A stretch of DNA of 64,000 nucleotides, taken from NCBI GenBank assembly GCA_029255685.2, contig CM055316.2, positions 77,126,861 to 77,190,860 on the forward strand, written 5' to 3'. This DNA is from Silene conica (Eukaryota > Streptophyta > Magnoliopsida > Caryophyllales > Caryophyllaceae). The position numbers and the translations under genes were made by a program. Below are positions 22,563-34,327 of the stretch, piece by piece (the first letter of the stretch is position 1; each line of letters opens with the position of its first letter). The notes under the pieces are model-generated. The model was not told the origin of the DNA, searched no databases, and was given only the letters and a program-made list of their open reading frames with translations.

Positions 22563-23322
22563 TTTAAAATATTTATGGCACATATCATCGTGTTTTTTAC
22601 CAATTTATCAGTTTGGTAATTCTTTTGGCCAATCCATCATCTAACCTCTACTTTCCTTAACAATTTGGCAATTTTGCCTATATTAACTAATAATAATTAT
22701 TTTCCCCTTAAAAATTTAAAAAATGCACCTGTGCAGGAGGATAAACAGTGAAGCACAGTAGTTCCATCGCTGCGACAAAGCATGTGGAAACACGGTTCCT
22801 CAATTTCTATAATCCTATCCACAACTCGTTCCCAGCCGGACTTGACAGCAAGAAAGAAGGGACTTTCTCCTTTATTGTTGCAAATTTTACACCAGGCAGG
22901 ATGGGTTGACGACAAAGTCTGTAGAGCAAGTTCTTCTATTGATTTTGAATACAAGGCAGAGTGCAACGGTGTATTTCCATCATTGTCTAAATAGCCAGTA
23001 TTTTTCAACAACTCCATTATATTCCCTGTTTTTACAAATATCAGACTTGGACATTTAGTGAACTGGATTTCTTTGATTTACAAAACAGTCAACTAATCCA
23101 AATATGATTTAGTAATGAGTAATAAACAATCGGTTTTTTTAACGTGTGTCCTAAGTGCACATGTTAATAAGCCGAATATGGAAAAATTCTGTATATTCTC
23201 ATGATAAATTCAAATACAAACTTAGTTTTACCATAAGTAATAAAAATATCTTATGAATCTTTACATATTCGATTTATTAACATGTGCTTTTAGGGCAAAC
23301 GTTAGAAAAACCATAAACAATA

Positions 23323-23840
23323 CTCCCTCCATTCTTTTTATATCACCTCATTTTTTTATACACGTTTGCCAATACTCATTTTGTTTCGATTATATCTTTA
23401 GTTACATACTACTTCCTCCCTTCAAATCCACTCTACCACTTTCTTTTTTCACGTTTGCCAACGCGTCTTTTGTGCGGTAAATATTGTTAGCTACGTATTT
23501 TCAAAAATTATAAAAATTAGATATTAATAATATACTCGTAAAGACGAATAAAACTAGATCCCACATGAATATAATTTTATTTACGTATCGAGAGAAAATC
23601 GGATTTGAATGGTTGTTTGTGAATAGTGCGTAAAATAGAAATGTGTAGAGTAGATTTGAATGGAGGAAGTACTAAAAATTTTAAAATTTTGATATTCTTA
23701 ATCCTCTTATCAAGACAAATTAAAAAAGATCTCACATGAATATATTTTCGTGAACGGATTGAGAGAAAATTGACGTTGAATACTCGATTGTGAATAGTGT
23801 CCAAAAAGGAAATGTGGTGATATAAAAAGAATGGAGGGAG
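23323..23840. mobile_element. Stowaway MITE, outer copy of a nested pair
   Basis: Ends CTCCCTCCATTCTTTTTATA and, in reverse, the same word, flanked by TA (23321-23322, 23841-23842). It is split by a second Stowaway at 23412-23669. Confidence 0.85.
23412..23669. mobile_element. Stowaway MITE nested in another Stowaway
   Basis: Ends CTTCCTCCCTTCAAATCCAC and, in reverse, CTTCCTCCATTCAAATCTAC, flanked by TA on both sides. 258 bp, lying wholly within 23323-23840. Confidence 0.85.
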
Positions 23841-23844
23841 TACA

Positions 23845-24830
23845 TATTATATGCTGTACCAGAAAGGGGACAATACATACTATATGCTCCAACGGAACAC
23901 AAAGGGTACCATCTGTGTTTGGTAAATTAGTTTCCTATTCTTAGAATTTCACTATTTCTAAATCCCTGGAAAAAATGCACGAAATAATGCGGAATATAAT
24001 TTGCTACTGTATTAGATTAGTAAACTGAAAAAAATATGATAGTACTATAATAACTGAATTATTGCAAACTAAACCTACGACCATTACTCCTTTTGTTTTG
24101 ATTCTAACTTATATCGCTAATTGTACGCATATTAGGAATTACAATTATGTACAAATATAAATAGAATAGTCTAATTTTTCTTTTCTCAATGAGTGTAGTT
24201 CAGGGGCGAATCTAGGAGTAGTTTATAGGGGTGCAAAAACTTATTAATGATTTCGGGGATGAGAAAACAAGAAAATCGTGAGCCAAAAGTAAAACATAAT
24301 TTTAAAAATGGATCTAAATAATTAAAAAAGTATAAATAAAATATTTTGTATAATTTATGTCAAAATGAGATAAAAGTACAAAAATGTTAGCTATGGGGGT
24401 TAAACACATGACCACACAAATAGAAACTAAGTATTTGACCACTACACCATTAAATATTTAACAATTTTTATTGAAACTAATTTATAAATATTTCGGAACA
24501 AGGGGGTGCAGAGTCGAAAAAACACACTGGTATAGTCAGTGTACTATATCGCGGGTCAAAATCGAATCCTCAACTTCATGATTAGGTGAAAGATCTCTTA
24601 TTGATTGAACTAACTTTTTTTTTTCCTCAAAACTCGTGTAATATTCGAATTGATAATTTGTAAGAGAAATTCGATCTTAATGTAATTGTAAAGTAACCCC
24701 AATTACAATGTTACTTATAAAATTTTATCATTAAATAGTTTCTTGCAAAACCTACTTGAACCATAAAGATTACTAGCATACATTTTGAAAGATTAATTCT
24801 GTATGCGTTGCGAGAAATAGAATAGTGACC
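23845..24830. other. intronic non-coding stretch of the ACD6-like gene
   Basis: AT-rich DNA between two ankyrin exons. A CAGGGGCGAATCTAG at about 24201 resembles hAT termini but no matching right end was found. Confidence 0.4.
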
Positions 24831-25614
24831 TGGGGAATCGGTAAAAAGCGTGGAAATACCTTTGGAGCTGAAAAGAGAAGTGAGAGCGTGGGGAGACATC
24901 AAGATGTTGTCAACAACAAGATTGTAACCTTTCTGAACCGCATAGCAGAGCGGAGCATTGCCTTCTGCATCAGCAATGGTCCAGCTGTCTTGTTCGAGAT
25001 CCATTAACAGTATCTCCATCGAGCATTTCTCATCCCCAATAAGTCGTCCTAAACTTAAGCTCAACGGCGTATGTTTACCGAGCTTAGTCAACGCTAGCCA
25101 CGGCTTGACATGATAATGGTCATTGTCATCCCACGACAATGATTCGTACATTTCTTTAATATATTTGAAAATCACGACATTTGTGGTTTACAAAGCCGCT
25201 CTGTGAAGCAGGGTAAACGAAACGTCGGTTGTGATGAGTTGTTTAAGGATATTTGTAGGCAGAATATTCATGGCTTCCTTCAAAAACTCATCCCTCCCAT
25301 TCTTTGTGGCAAGGTGTAAGAGGTCTTTCAATAGCGCTATTAAAGGATCTCTTATACAATGGGGATCAGGGACTCACAAAAATATTTATTTTCGTCTCTC
25401 ACGAGACCTACTAATATATATATTACTTCTTCGTGGTCACTTGCCCACCACTACCATTACCACTACTCCATCACTACCACTTCATTCATTATTTTCTTTT
25501 ATTCTTTTTAATATTATTCTTCGTACTCGTCGATCTAAATCATTTATTTTATTTATTTCTAATCGTTATGAAATATTATCTTCAACGCTTTGCTTTAAGA
25601 GAACGATTTGTACC

Positions 25615-25700
25615 AGGCATGTGCTCGACATGTGCTCGATCAAATGTACAAGGCATGTGCTAGACATGTGCTCGATCAAATGTTCAAGGCATATGCTCCA
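25615..25700. repeat. 36-bp tandem repeat
   Basis: Two full copies and a partial one start at 25615, 25651 and 25687 with AGGCATGTGCT(C/A)GACATG and contain GTGCTCGATCAAATGT. Confidence 0.85.
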
Positions 25701-25813
25701 TCAATTATGCTTTCATGCCGGTCAATTGTTGTTTATGCCATTTCATACAAAAACTAAGAAAATGATATAATTTGTTAAATTCAACAATGGTCAGATCGGA
25801 CAAATTCAACTGA

Positions 25814-25881
25814 CTAATTTTCTTTGCTCGCTCGCTCGTCCGGCTGCAAACTCTGGTCCATGAATCCCAGGTATTTAGCCA
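25814..25881 (-). other. short open stretch upstream of the ACD6-like gene
   Basis: Minus-strand ATG at 25881 opens 22 codons (MAKYLGFMDQSLQPDERASK...) ending in TAG. It could be a broken first exon of the ACD6-like gene, but no donor site fits and no homology is recognised. Confidence 0.2.
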
Positions 25882-25969
25882 TGGACTCTAATACCCCTTG
25901 TCGTATAAACTGATAATTCTTCTCCTCTTTTATCAATGTGGGATATTTCTTACATGTGAGACTTTCGCG

Positions 25970-26240
25970 TTTCTTCACACCATTATTCAAATCCACTTTA
26001 TTTGTATGTTTCTATTTTGTACACTATTCACAGGTGTACATTCAATTTCAATTCTCTTCTAATACGTACGAGAAAATTTATTCATGTGGGATCTTATTTG
26101 ATTCGTCTTTACGAGTACATTAAAAATATCTAACTTTTATAATATTTTTGCAAATATGTAGTTAAAGATATTTAGCACGTAAAACATGCGTTGTCAAACG
26201 TGAAAAAGCAAATATACAAAGTGGATTTGAATGGAGGGAG
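25970..26240. mobile_element. Stowaway-like MITE with degraded left end
   Basis: The right end in reverse, CTCCCTCCATTCAAATCCAC, is flanked by TA. The left side retains ATTCAAATCCACTTTATTTG at about 25986, but the first bases are changed. Related to 23412-23669. Confidence 0.5.
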
Positions 26241-26242
26241 TA

Positions 26243-27185
26243 AATATTAAAGAAAAGTATATATCGACTTACCTAATAAAAATATCACAAAAATTTTAGA
26301 GAGACGATCTCTTGATAACGTTAATATTCTATTTTTCTCAGGAGACTTACTAGATAGATATATATAATTAATGAATAATACACAACTTGGATAAACAAGT
26401 TTAGGTAAACAATTTGGTAAAATTTGTGATGTATAATATTAAAAGTTTATTTAGTGACATGAAAATTTTAATAATCGTAACAACATACTCTCCTATTCAG
26501 AATAATTTTCTCTATTACATTTTCCGTCAATTCATAATATCTTCCTTCTTTCCCTTTTTGATAAAACTTTATTCTTATTTTAATCTCCTCACCTAACAAT
26601 ACCCCACAATACCAAAGATCCATGCGACAAGCCAACAATACCAGAGATCCATGCGAAATTACCTGTGCAACTAAATAGATACACCAGAATTCCCAAAACC
26701 ATAAGACCTAAAAAATGTCGGCACTGGTGTTGTCGAAAACGATGAACTAGGATGATGAGTCAGAGGTCTAGCTAATTATTGAGTAAAGTTGTTTGATAAT
26801 GATGGTGACAAACGCATATAGAATGACATCGTCCATTGTCGTTATCCTCCGAGTTATGGCTATTCGCTCCTTGTATTTGAAGCTTCTCGACTAGATCGTC
26901 ATTTGTACCTCAGGAAATCCATGTATTTATATTCTATTTTGATGTATATCAAAGTAATTTTAATGTACCTACTATGTAATTTTGTCTATCTATGTTCATA
27001 TACTTTAATATAATCACTAGATACATCAAAAATTAAATTAGTTACATTGAAATTAGTTGTTTTCGCTGGCATAAAGATAACGACATCATATATCAACTCA
27101 TACGATGGGTTGTTTCCGGCGACAATGGTAAAACGACAGTGACAAGAACCCATCTGATGTGAAAATTTTGTAGATTCCTTACATG
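26243..27185. other. non-coding stretch left of the first CACTA
   Basis: No gene recognised. Contains a tandem duplication of about 33 bp at 26606-26660 (AATACCA(A/G)AGATCCATGCGA). Confidence 0.5.
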
Positions 27186-28084
27186 CACTACTACATTTTG
27201 ATTCTATAGCAACACTCCACTATTGTTGCATAATGTCATATAAGTGTTGCTATAGAGTTTATGCAACACTTAATGAAGTGTTGTATAAAGTCTCGTTGCA
27301 TTAGCTCATTGCAACACTTTATGCAACACTTTTTGAACTATTGCAACACTTTTATAAAGTGTTACATATGTTACTTTTATGCAACACTTTTTTCAAATGC
27401 AAAGGCAACATTTTTATTTTCTAATGCAACACTTCTTGTGAAAAATTAGCAACACTTTTGGTAGACAAATGCAATACTTTTTATATTAAAAAGCAACACT
27501 TATATCGAACAAATGCGACATTTTTATTTTGAGAACGCAACGCTAGTTACGTCCAAAAACAACACTTATACTAAACAAACGCAACACTAGTTCATCCAAA
27601 CACAATAGAGAATTGCAATTCTTAATAGTCGTGTATTATTGCATATCATTCAAAAATTACAATAGAATTATTCAATCTCAAAAATGAATGTCAATTACAT
27701 TTCCAAAAAGGATTAAAAATAGAACTTTGCAAATGTTTAAGTACAAAAAATGTACCAAATGTTTAAAATAGAACAAATGATTTAACGATTATTATTAAAT
27801 AAAACTCTTCATGTCGTTGTAGTACTCCATTATCCCACGAGATATTGATGTAAGTTGCTTGTCATCCTAACAAAAAATCATCCGACAACATGCATAATAG
27901 TAATACCTCAAATGCAACCTGTTTTGCAAAAGGAAGCACAAAATCAGCGTGAGTGTGAGTGTGTGACATTATAAAGCCAATCACTGCTTACAACACCTGT
28001 TTCAATATATGGCAATTATGCTTACAACAAGATACATTATAAAGTAAATTGGTAATCAGTGGCTGCGAGAGAAAGAGGTGCTAG

Positions 28085-28297
28085 TTAATTGGCATCGTTT
28101 CATTGCTTGGATGTTCCATCATTGAGCACCTGTTTTGCAACTGTGCTTACAGCAAGATACTGCTCAAGGCAATTGCAGGCTGGCAGGGGTGTAAACTGAA
28201 TGCCACAGTTCAGACAGAGTGGAGACTGGAGATAAGAGGGACTAAATGCAGGAGGGCTATGCTTAATGGTGCCCTGAATGCAATACTATATCACTAA
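28085..28297 (+). pseudogene. LINE zinc-binding (zf-RVT) fragment
   Basis: One frame reads IEHLFCNCAYSKILLKAIAG, then KCRRAMLNGALNAILYH. This is the HLF.C..S...W pattern of the C-terminal zinc-binding region of plant LINE reverse transcriptases, with nothing of the RT left. A similar fragment lies in the third CACTA at 40390-40560. Confidence 0.6.
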
Positions 28298-28299
28298 AC

Positions 28300-29000
28300 G
28301 CAGGAGTACATAAGTTACTGGTCTGTAATTGCAAATGGAAGCAAGTCCGACAGTTTATTTACACATGGAAGTAAGTGGAAATATTCAACAATAGGAGTAA
28401 GCAGCTAAGCACCGAACAGGTTCAGTCTTTTAAACATGGAGAATCAGATATAAATGAAGACGCTAGGGTAGGGACATGACTTACGAACCATAACCATGAG
28501 GCAGGTGCTATGAACTATAACTATCCCTCGTCCCCATGACCAACCCAAAACAAGGACGAATAACACTTATTTCCGTACTTATTTCTAAACAAATGCCCAA
28601 TGGCTGCAAGCACGAGTCACTATAAACATATGGTGAATAGCAGTATAGTAGGTGGCAGCAACGAGCAATGGCAGAGTGAACGTGCAGTGGGGTGGCACGA
28701 GCGGTAGCATACATACGCAGTGAGCATTGCGGGAAGGCAGAACAGTAGCAGTAAGTATGTGCAGTGATGACTGGTAACACGCATGCAGGTCAGTGAGCAG
28801 GACAGAAATGGTTAATGAGGGTTCAGGAACAAAAAAATTAAAGGAGGCAGAATCAGATGCAAGGCAGACCAATAGCAAGGCAGAATCGGATGCAAGGCAG
28901 AATCAGATGCTTAGTTTCATTTTCTGTTTAAATCTCACTAAAAAAATTGTCCAGTTTTAAATCAAGGATGCTGAAATTTCACCAATCTGACCGAATTAAA
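28300..29000. other. non-coding stretch inside CACTA 1
   Basis: Slightly richer in GC, with repeated words such as GGCAGAATC(A/G)GATGCAAGGCAGA near 28847-28910. Open frames here have no recognisable domain. Confidence 0.4.
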
Positions 29001-29022
29001 ATGTTGTAAAAAGAAATAATAC

Positions 29023-29364
29023 CCGTGGACCAATGGGAACTCCATTTCGCACGGTTGCACACCAAATTGATTGAATAAACAGTCGGCACAGGAAACATTT
29101 TGTCTGAATGGATTTAGTTAAATCTCTCTGAAAATATAAGACTTACCAGTCATATTGGCTATTGAGTCAGTGATATAGGTGGGTGGTGAGTTCTTCATAC
29201 CAGAATTGTAGACTGTATAGCGGGCAGAGTAATAGTTCACGCCCACAAAATCATATGACCCAGCTATCATTCTCGACTGCTCAGCTGAGAATTTGGGCAG
29301 CCTATCCCCTACTAAGGACCGCATGCTATGTGGATACTCACCATTTGTTATTGGGTCCATATAC
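29023..29364 (-). pseudogene. captured beta-glucosidase (glycoside hydrolase family 1) fragment
   Basis: Exon 29364-29147 (after GAGCAG, before GTAAGT) encodes YMDPITNGEYPHSMRSLVGD and then FVGVNYYSARYTVYNSG. A second exon ending at 29023 encodes TVRNGVPIGPR before a GT donor. Both are characteristic of plant GH1 enzymes: the FMDP..G.YP..MR segment, the (F/V)G.NYY motif, and the ERNGVPIG segment. Neither the acid/base TFNEP nor the nucleophile ITENG segment is in these exons. Only an internal fraction of the roughly 500-residue enzyme is present and introns are retained, so it is a genomic fragment carried inside CACTA 1 on the minus strand. Confidence 0.85.
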
Positions 29365-29969
29365 CTGCTCAATTATTATACCACAAGTTTCATCCATCAA
29401 CAATAAGTATTGATCAGCGAGAAAGATCGTCAACAATAGTATGGACTACAAATCAACTTTATGACCCTATCCATATCGGGCTGTCTCAGCCTTGTCTGCA
29501 ATCCCAATCATAGTTACTATCCCTGATAAGTCAAAGGGATATAACATCAACAAAATAACCCTCCCTCCCCCAGCAAAAGAAGAAAATACATTAACAAGAT
29601 AGACACGTATCTTGAGAACATTTGAGTTGGTTGAATCTTTAAAGCGGAAATGATGAAATGACAAGCACTAGTACAAAAATCCCCTATTGCGTCAAGTGAT
29701 TTACGTCGGTTCTACAAAAACTGATGCAAAAAGTATTTAATTTTGGCGGGAGTCCAATTTTGCTCTACAACCAAGTTATTTGCGTCAGTTCTATATAGAA
29801 CTGTTGTATAAAAAACGTCGGTTATTCAGAAAACTGACGTATTTAATTAAAAAAACATCCGTTTTCCTACAACTGAGTTATTTGTTTTTAGTCTTTTGCG
29901 TCAGTTCTATGTGAAACCGATATTTTTGGTATAAATTAAAAGATAAAAAACCACCTGTGTTCTTCTAAA

Positions 29970-30164
29970 CACAAATTCTTATTTGCAACGGCACTATCCG
30001 TCGCAAGCTTGTGACGGATACCGTTTTCTCTCACAAAATATCCACTTTTTCACTCTCTCCAACACTATTCATGTGGTCCCTTTCTCCACTAACACATTTT
30101 GTATCCATTTTATCTCACAAAATATCCGTCACAAATGGTGACCCGTCGCAAGCAAGACTTACTA
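29970..30164 (+). mobile_element. 196-bp-class MULE MITE, copy 1
   Basis: 9-bp TSD TCTTCTAAA at 29961-29969 and 30165-30173. Ends CACAAATTCTTATTTGCAAC and, in reverse, TAGTAAGTCTTGCTTGCGAC, which match as imperfect inverted repeats. The interior has the palindrome TCCGTCGCAAGCTTGTGACG. Inserted in CACTA 2. Confidence 0.9.
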
Positions 30165-32985
30165 TCTTCTAAATACCTTTCTTCAGCATTTCAACCTCTT
30201 CCTCGTTGCTCACCACTTGACAATTTCTAAAAAAATACGATTATCTCCATACGATAATCTGCTGCTCTGAACAAGACTGTTCTCGAATACAATAATCTCC
30301 ATACATTGACCTCTGCTTGCTACCTACTTGATTAATCATCGCATTGTTGCAAGAATCGCTCGAACAACTTCAATTCGCTCAAACCCTAGCTTTTTCGCCG
30401 ATGTCATGTAAGTTATATTCATTCTTCTTCGTCTATTTTCAAAATCTAATTTTGAACAATTTATTGCATTTGAATGTTAGGGAGATTATATTGTTTAGAA
30501 AGAATTGAATTAATGAATATTAGTTGTAGATTAATACGGAGTACATGATTAAATTAGGGTTTTGTTTTTATTGTTGATTATGCATTCATACGGACTACAT
30601 GATTAAATGCGCTCTTTTTATTGAAAATCAGGCTATTCTGGATGATAGGAGACCATTGTTGGACACACTGGAATCATAGCTGTCAGAGGTAAAGCATGGG
30701 TGGTGCTTGTGAATCTTGCGTGTTCTTGCCAATCTTTGATTCAGGAGCTTCTGGAGAGTAAAAAAGGTGAAAAAAGTAAAAATTTCTATTAAAGATTTAA
30801 CCTGCTTTAGGTACTAGAACTACAAATCTCTTACAACTATCTCAATTATCTCAATGGTCTTGAACTTTGGTTTATGTTGAAGCTTTGTTCCTATCTTTTT
30901 TCACTTTTTCGTTCTTTCTTTCTCGAGTGCACATTCCTTTAATGATAGTCGTCTGTTTTAACTATAACACTTTGCAGATGAGCTTGTACAAAGACTTGGT
31001 TGCAGCTTGGGTGTCAAAAAAACATGAATGGTTGAAGAAGAGACCATTGGGAACTCAACTTCTTAACAAACTGGGAAACAAACAGATGTTCAGCTACCAT
31101 AAGTAATGCAAACTGAATTGTTATTTATCGAACTTTGATTTTTAAGATGTGGAAGACACTCAACATCTCGAAGGTTCTCTCGTTTATCATGTGCTAATCT
31201 TTTTTCCTTTTCCTCAAACTCAATAGTCTTAATATTGTTAAGTATTCTCGTGTCCCATTGCATGTTTTATTTTCTCTCTTTGATTTTTATATATATTAGA
31301 AAATGGGTTAGGACTTATGTTCTTCATTGTGGAGCTTTGGTTTGGTTTTGCCTGCGATGATATGCCTCACTAGTTATGTATCATGTCTGCATTCTTGTCT
31401 TTGTCTATGAATACTCTTTTTTAGTTGGAATGGAAATGAGCTAGACTCTAGGGGTGTCTTAAAAATGAGTATACGGGTGCGTAGTATGTCTTTAAACAAT
31501 TTTTTGTCAAAGATTTGTCTGTTTATTGTATGATAATGAGTTGAGTTGTGGTTGTTCTGTTCATGGAGTTGCGTTTTTGTTGTGTTATGCGTTGTTGTTA
31601 TTGTACATTGCTGTAGTTCAAGTTACTACACTGTCCATTGGTAATAAGTTACTGCTACTACGCTGTCGTACTTAAAATACTAATGTATGTTGTTAATCGC
31701 TACTACCACTGCATTCTGTTTGTTGATTTTAAATGTAATTGCAGCTAATGCAATGTTAATGCTCCACTGTTGTGCTAGTTGAATTGATGTTTATTGTCAT
31801 CACGAGTTGCTGCGGTTTTGTGCTATCATTGAGTCGTTGTGTTGTACTACTACCATTTCACCACTATTCTGCTACTGTTTTATCGCGGTTATGCTACTAT
31901 TTTTTACGTTGTTGTTATACGTGCTGCTATGTCCTACTATTGTGGGTTGTTTCTGCGTGTTCTGCTGCTGCACTTGCGGCATACCATGGGTAACTCAGTG
32001 TTGTTGCCTCTCGTGGTTTAAGTGTTGCTGCTTTGTTTTTGTTAGAAGTTTCTGTTGTTTTGTCTTCTTTTCAATGCTACAAACGCTGCTGCTGCCCCGT
32101 CTACTTGCTGCTGTAATTGATTCCAGAGGCAACTCTTCCTTTGAGGATCATATAACGAAATTTTATTCTAGCTATAAAACGTTTCTAAGTTAGAGGATCT
32201 CTGGAACTATGGCCTTAGACACCTCACCCTTGTCAGACCCACCTCTCTTTTTTTCTGTGGGATCCTTACTATCAACTTTATAAGTAATTGCTACAATTGT
32301 TAATGATATATCATGTATAGGCAAAGCTAGCATCAGGGTATCGCATTTGAAATTGAGCTGAATCTTTATAAAAATTGTGATAAATATCTGCTCATCTTAT
32401 TCCCACAACATAATGGGCATCTGCTCATTTGTTTTCTGTGTCGTTGTGCAGCATGGTATCCCTAGATAAGATTTGGAAAGGATAGACTCTTCAAGTGGTA
32501 GGCATCCCGAGTTCCGTTATAAAAGAGAGTTTCAAAGTCATGAGCCTGAGGTAACATACATCTTATGATCATGTGGTTTACTTTCTGTTAGGATATGAAG
32601 TTGATGTCATTTTTCAAATATAAACGTGCTTTGCTGATGATGAGTTTGGTTCTCTCACTTCCGATGCTTTTATGCTTTGTCCCTTGATTGATGTCTATTT
32701 TTTTCATGGTATTGGAATATTTATCCTTTGAAAGTGTCTGTCATTCAAGCTGTCAGTAAGTATCTTGTTTAGAAAGCTCTTGCATTTAGGGTTGTTTATC
32801 CGTTAGCCTTGATCCGTGATATTTTACATAATAACTGCTACTAGTACATAGTAATTGTGCTTCGGCTGATATATTTTAAATTTCTATCTGAAAATATGGA
32901 AAAAATGATGTATTGATAAGACAAGATTCGTGTTTTGTTAGAAAATTTCAAGTTAATGCTGCTGTATATTCTATTTAGGATCTTT
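30165..32985. other. CACTA 2 interior, gene-like but unrecognised
   Basis: T-rich, intron-like DNA. A short plus-strand frame after TTTGCAG at 30979-31105 (MSLYKDLVAAWVSKKHEWLK) has no family I recognise. The Cys-rich open frame at 31807-32193 is low-complexity TGC/TGT sequence. Possibly remains of 5' exons and introns captured with the DMC1 fragment. Confidence 0.35.
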
Positions 32986-32991
32986 CTGTAG

Positions 32992-33474
32992 GAATGCTTT
33001 GCGATGGTGAAATTATCATTAAGATACCTGAGGAATTCAACGTTGCAGTTTATATCACTGATCAAGGTACATGCCTTGTTAATCCTATAATTAAGAATGT
33101 GTGCCAAAACCATTCAAATTGTCTCACTTCATCAAACATGGCTACATGGTTGCAGTAATTTCTGACCCAGCTGGAGGAGTATTCGTGACAGACCCGAAGA
33201 AACCAGCAGGTGGGCATGTACTTGCTCATGCCTCAACTATAAGGCTGATGTTCAGAAAGGGCAAAGAACAACGCATCTATAAGAAGTTTGATGCTCCAAA
33301 TATGCCGGAGGGTGAAGCTATATCCTTTCCATGCCATTAATATTTTATTGTGTTTAACTCCAACATTCCCTCAGGTCGAGTATTATTCAGTCGTAAGTAT
33401 TTACTGATTTGTCTCCTTAACAGAAGCACGTATTTCAGATCACACCAAGTGGGATTACTGATGCAAAGGACTGA
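32992..33474 (+). pseudogene. captured DMC1-like meiotic recombinase, C-terminal exons
   Basis: Exon 32992-33066 ends KIPEEFNVAVYITDQ. It joins in phase (G|TA) to exon 33156 to about 33320: [54 protein letters not shown]. The last exon is 33439-33474: ITPSGITDAKD, stop. This is the C-terminal end of the RecA/RAD51 core, and [14 protein letters not shown] marks DMC1 rather than RAD51. The Walker A and B parts of the ATPase are absent. The donor after AISF is not GT, so normal splicing is lost. Intact DMC1 performs strand exchange in meiosis; this copy is a transposon-carried 3' piece. Confidence 0.88.
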
Positions 33475-34327
33475 TTCAAGGCAGCAATTAATCACAGTAA
33501 AGTCAAGAATATTGGATTTGTTTCTGAATTCGTGTTTGTTACTCGTTTACGCTCAGTTTTTGCTACAGTATTAGATATATAGGCCACTTGCTCTAAATGC
33601 TGAATCTAGTGATCTCTATTCTTCAAGAGATCTCAAGTATGTATATTGAATACCTGAAGCCGTTTTCGGATATTTTACAAACAATTACCATTTCTGGAAG
33701 GAAATTTGTGGGATTATTTGTACTTTGGATTGTATTTGAAACGTTAATCGAATGAAATGTAATATCCTTTGGTTGTATATCTTAGTGCAGGTGGTTTTAA
33801 ATTTTTGGGTATCAGTTTTATGGGTTGGAGTTGCCGAAACTCCGGTAGCAAAATTTTTATATTTTTTTTAAAAAACGTAAGAGCAAAAGCATCAGTTCTA
33901 AGAAATAACCGACACAAAAAATAAGAGCAAAAGAGTCAGTTCTAAATAATAATTGACGCATATACTATACTATTTGCGTCAGTTACAGAAAAACTGACGC
34001 AAAAAGTAAGAGCAAAAGAGTCAGTTCTAAACAATAACTGATGCATATACTACGCTATTTGCGTCAGTTCCTTCGATATTTGCGTCAGTTCTTTTACAAC
34101 AACTGACGCAAAAGGGGCACTATTTGCGTCAGTTCTTTTACAACAACTGACGCAAATAGTGCCCCTTTTGCGTCAGTTCTTCTACATTAACTGACGCAAA
34201 TGATAACTTTTTGCGTCAGTTTTAAAACTGACGTATCAATAAACGACCCCTCGGTATACGTCAGGCCAGAACTGACGCAATTGGTTATCTAAAACTGACG
34301 CAATAGGGGATTTTTGTACTAGTGAAG

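Larger units (their letters stand above)
18593..25370 (-). pseudogene. ACD6-like ankyrin repeat and PGG-domain gene, decayed
   Basis: Minus-strand exons with GT-AG sites. About 25370-24832: LHLATKNGRDEFLKEAMN, TLLHRAA, AEGNAPLCYAVQKGYNLVVD. 23025-22733: DNDGNTPLHSALYSKS, SPFFLAVKSGW. 20649-20080: EGKTPLDYA, YGSTPLHCALGRKDI. About 18969-18593: the PGG membrane domain, MRNTLSVIAALLATITFAAG, FTLPGGINSDNGQALLV. This order is that of the plant ACD6/ITN1 family, membrane proteins of immunity and stress signalling. Breaks are TAA after HRAAL near 25190, TAG after QALLV (18775-18777), and the Gypsy insertion at 18593, which removes the end of the last helices. Introns contain hAT and Stowaway elements. 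It may be one locus or parts of two tandem copies. Confidence 0.75.
29666..34324. mobile_element. CACTA transposon 2 (4,659 bp), nested in CACTA 1, TSD AAG
   Basis: Terminal inverted repeats are identical for 29 bp, beginning CACTAGTACAAAAATCCCCT. TSD AAG at 29663-29665 and 34325-34327. Subterminal arrays of TTGCGTCAGTT / AACTGACGCAA occur at 29690-29920 and 33890-34310, including near-perfect inverted pairs at 34060-34210. No transposase. It carries a DMC1-like fragment and a MULE MITE. It belongs to a different family from CACTA 1, as the subterminal words differ. Confidence 0.92.

Noticed and set aside
24190..24540. Another hAT element from CAGGGGCGAATCTAG
   Set aside because: No matching right terminus or TSD found.
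27186..27600. CRISPR-like array from the repeated TGCAACACTT words
   Set aside because: Spacing and orientation are irregular and the block lies at a CACTA end; these are subterminal transposase-binding repeats in a plant genome.
31772..32193. Cys-rich open frames that could be taken for a small secreted peptide
   Set aside because: Low-complexity TGC/TGT/CTG sequence open in two frames at once; no signal peptide plus conserved cysteine pattern.
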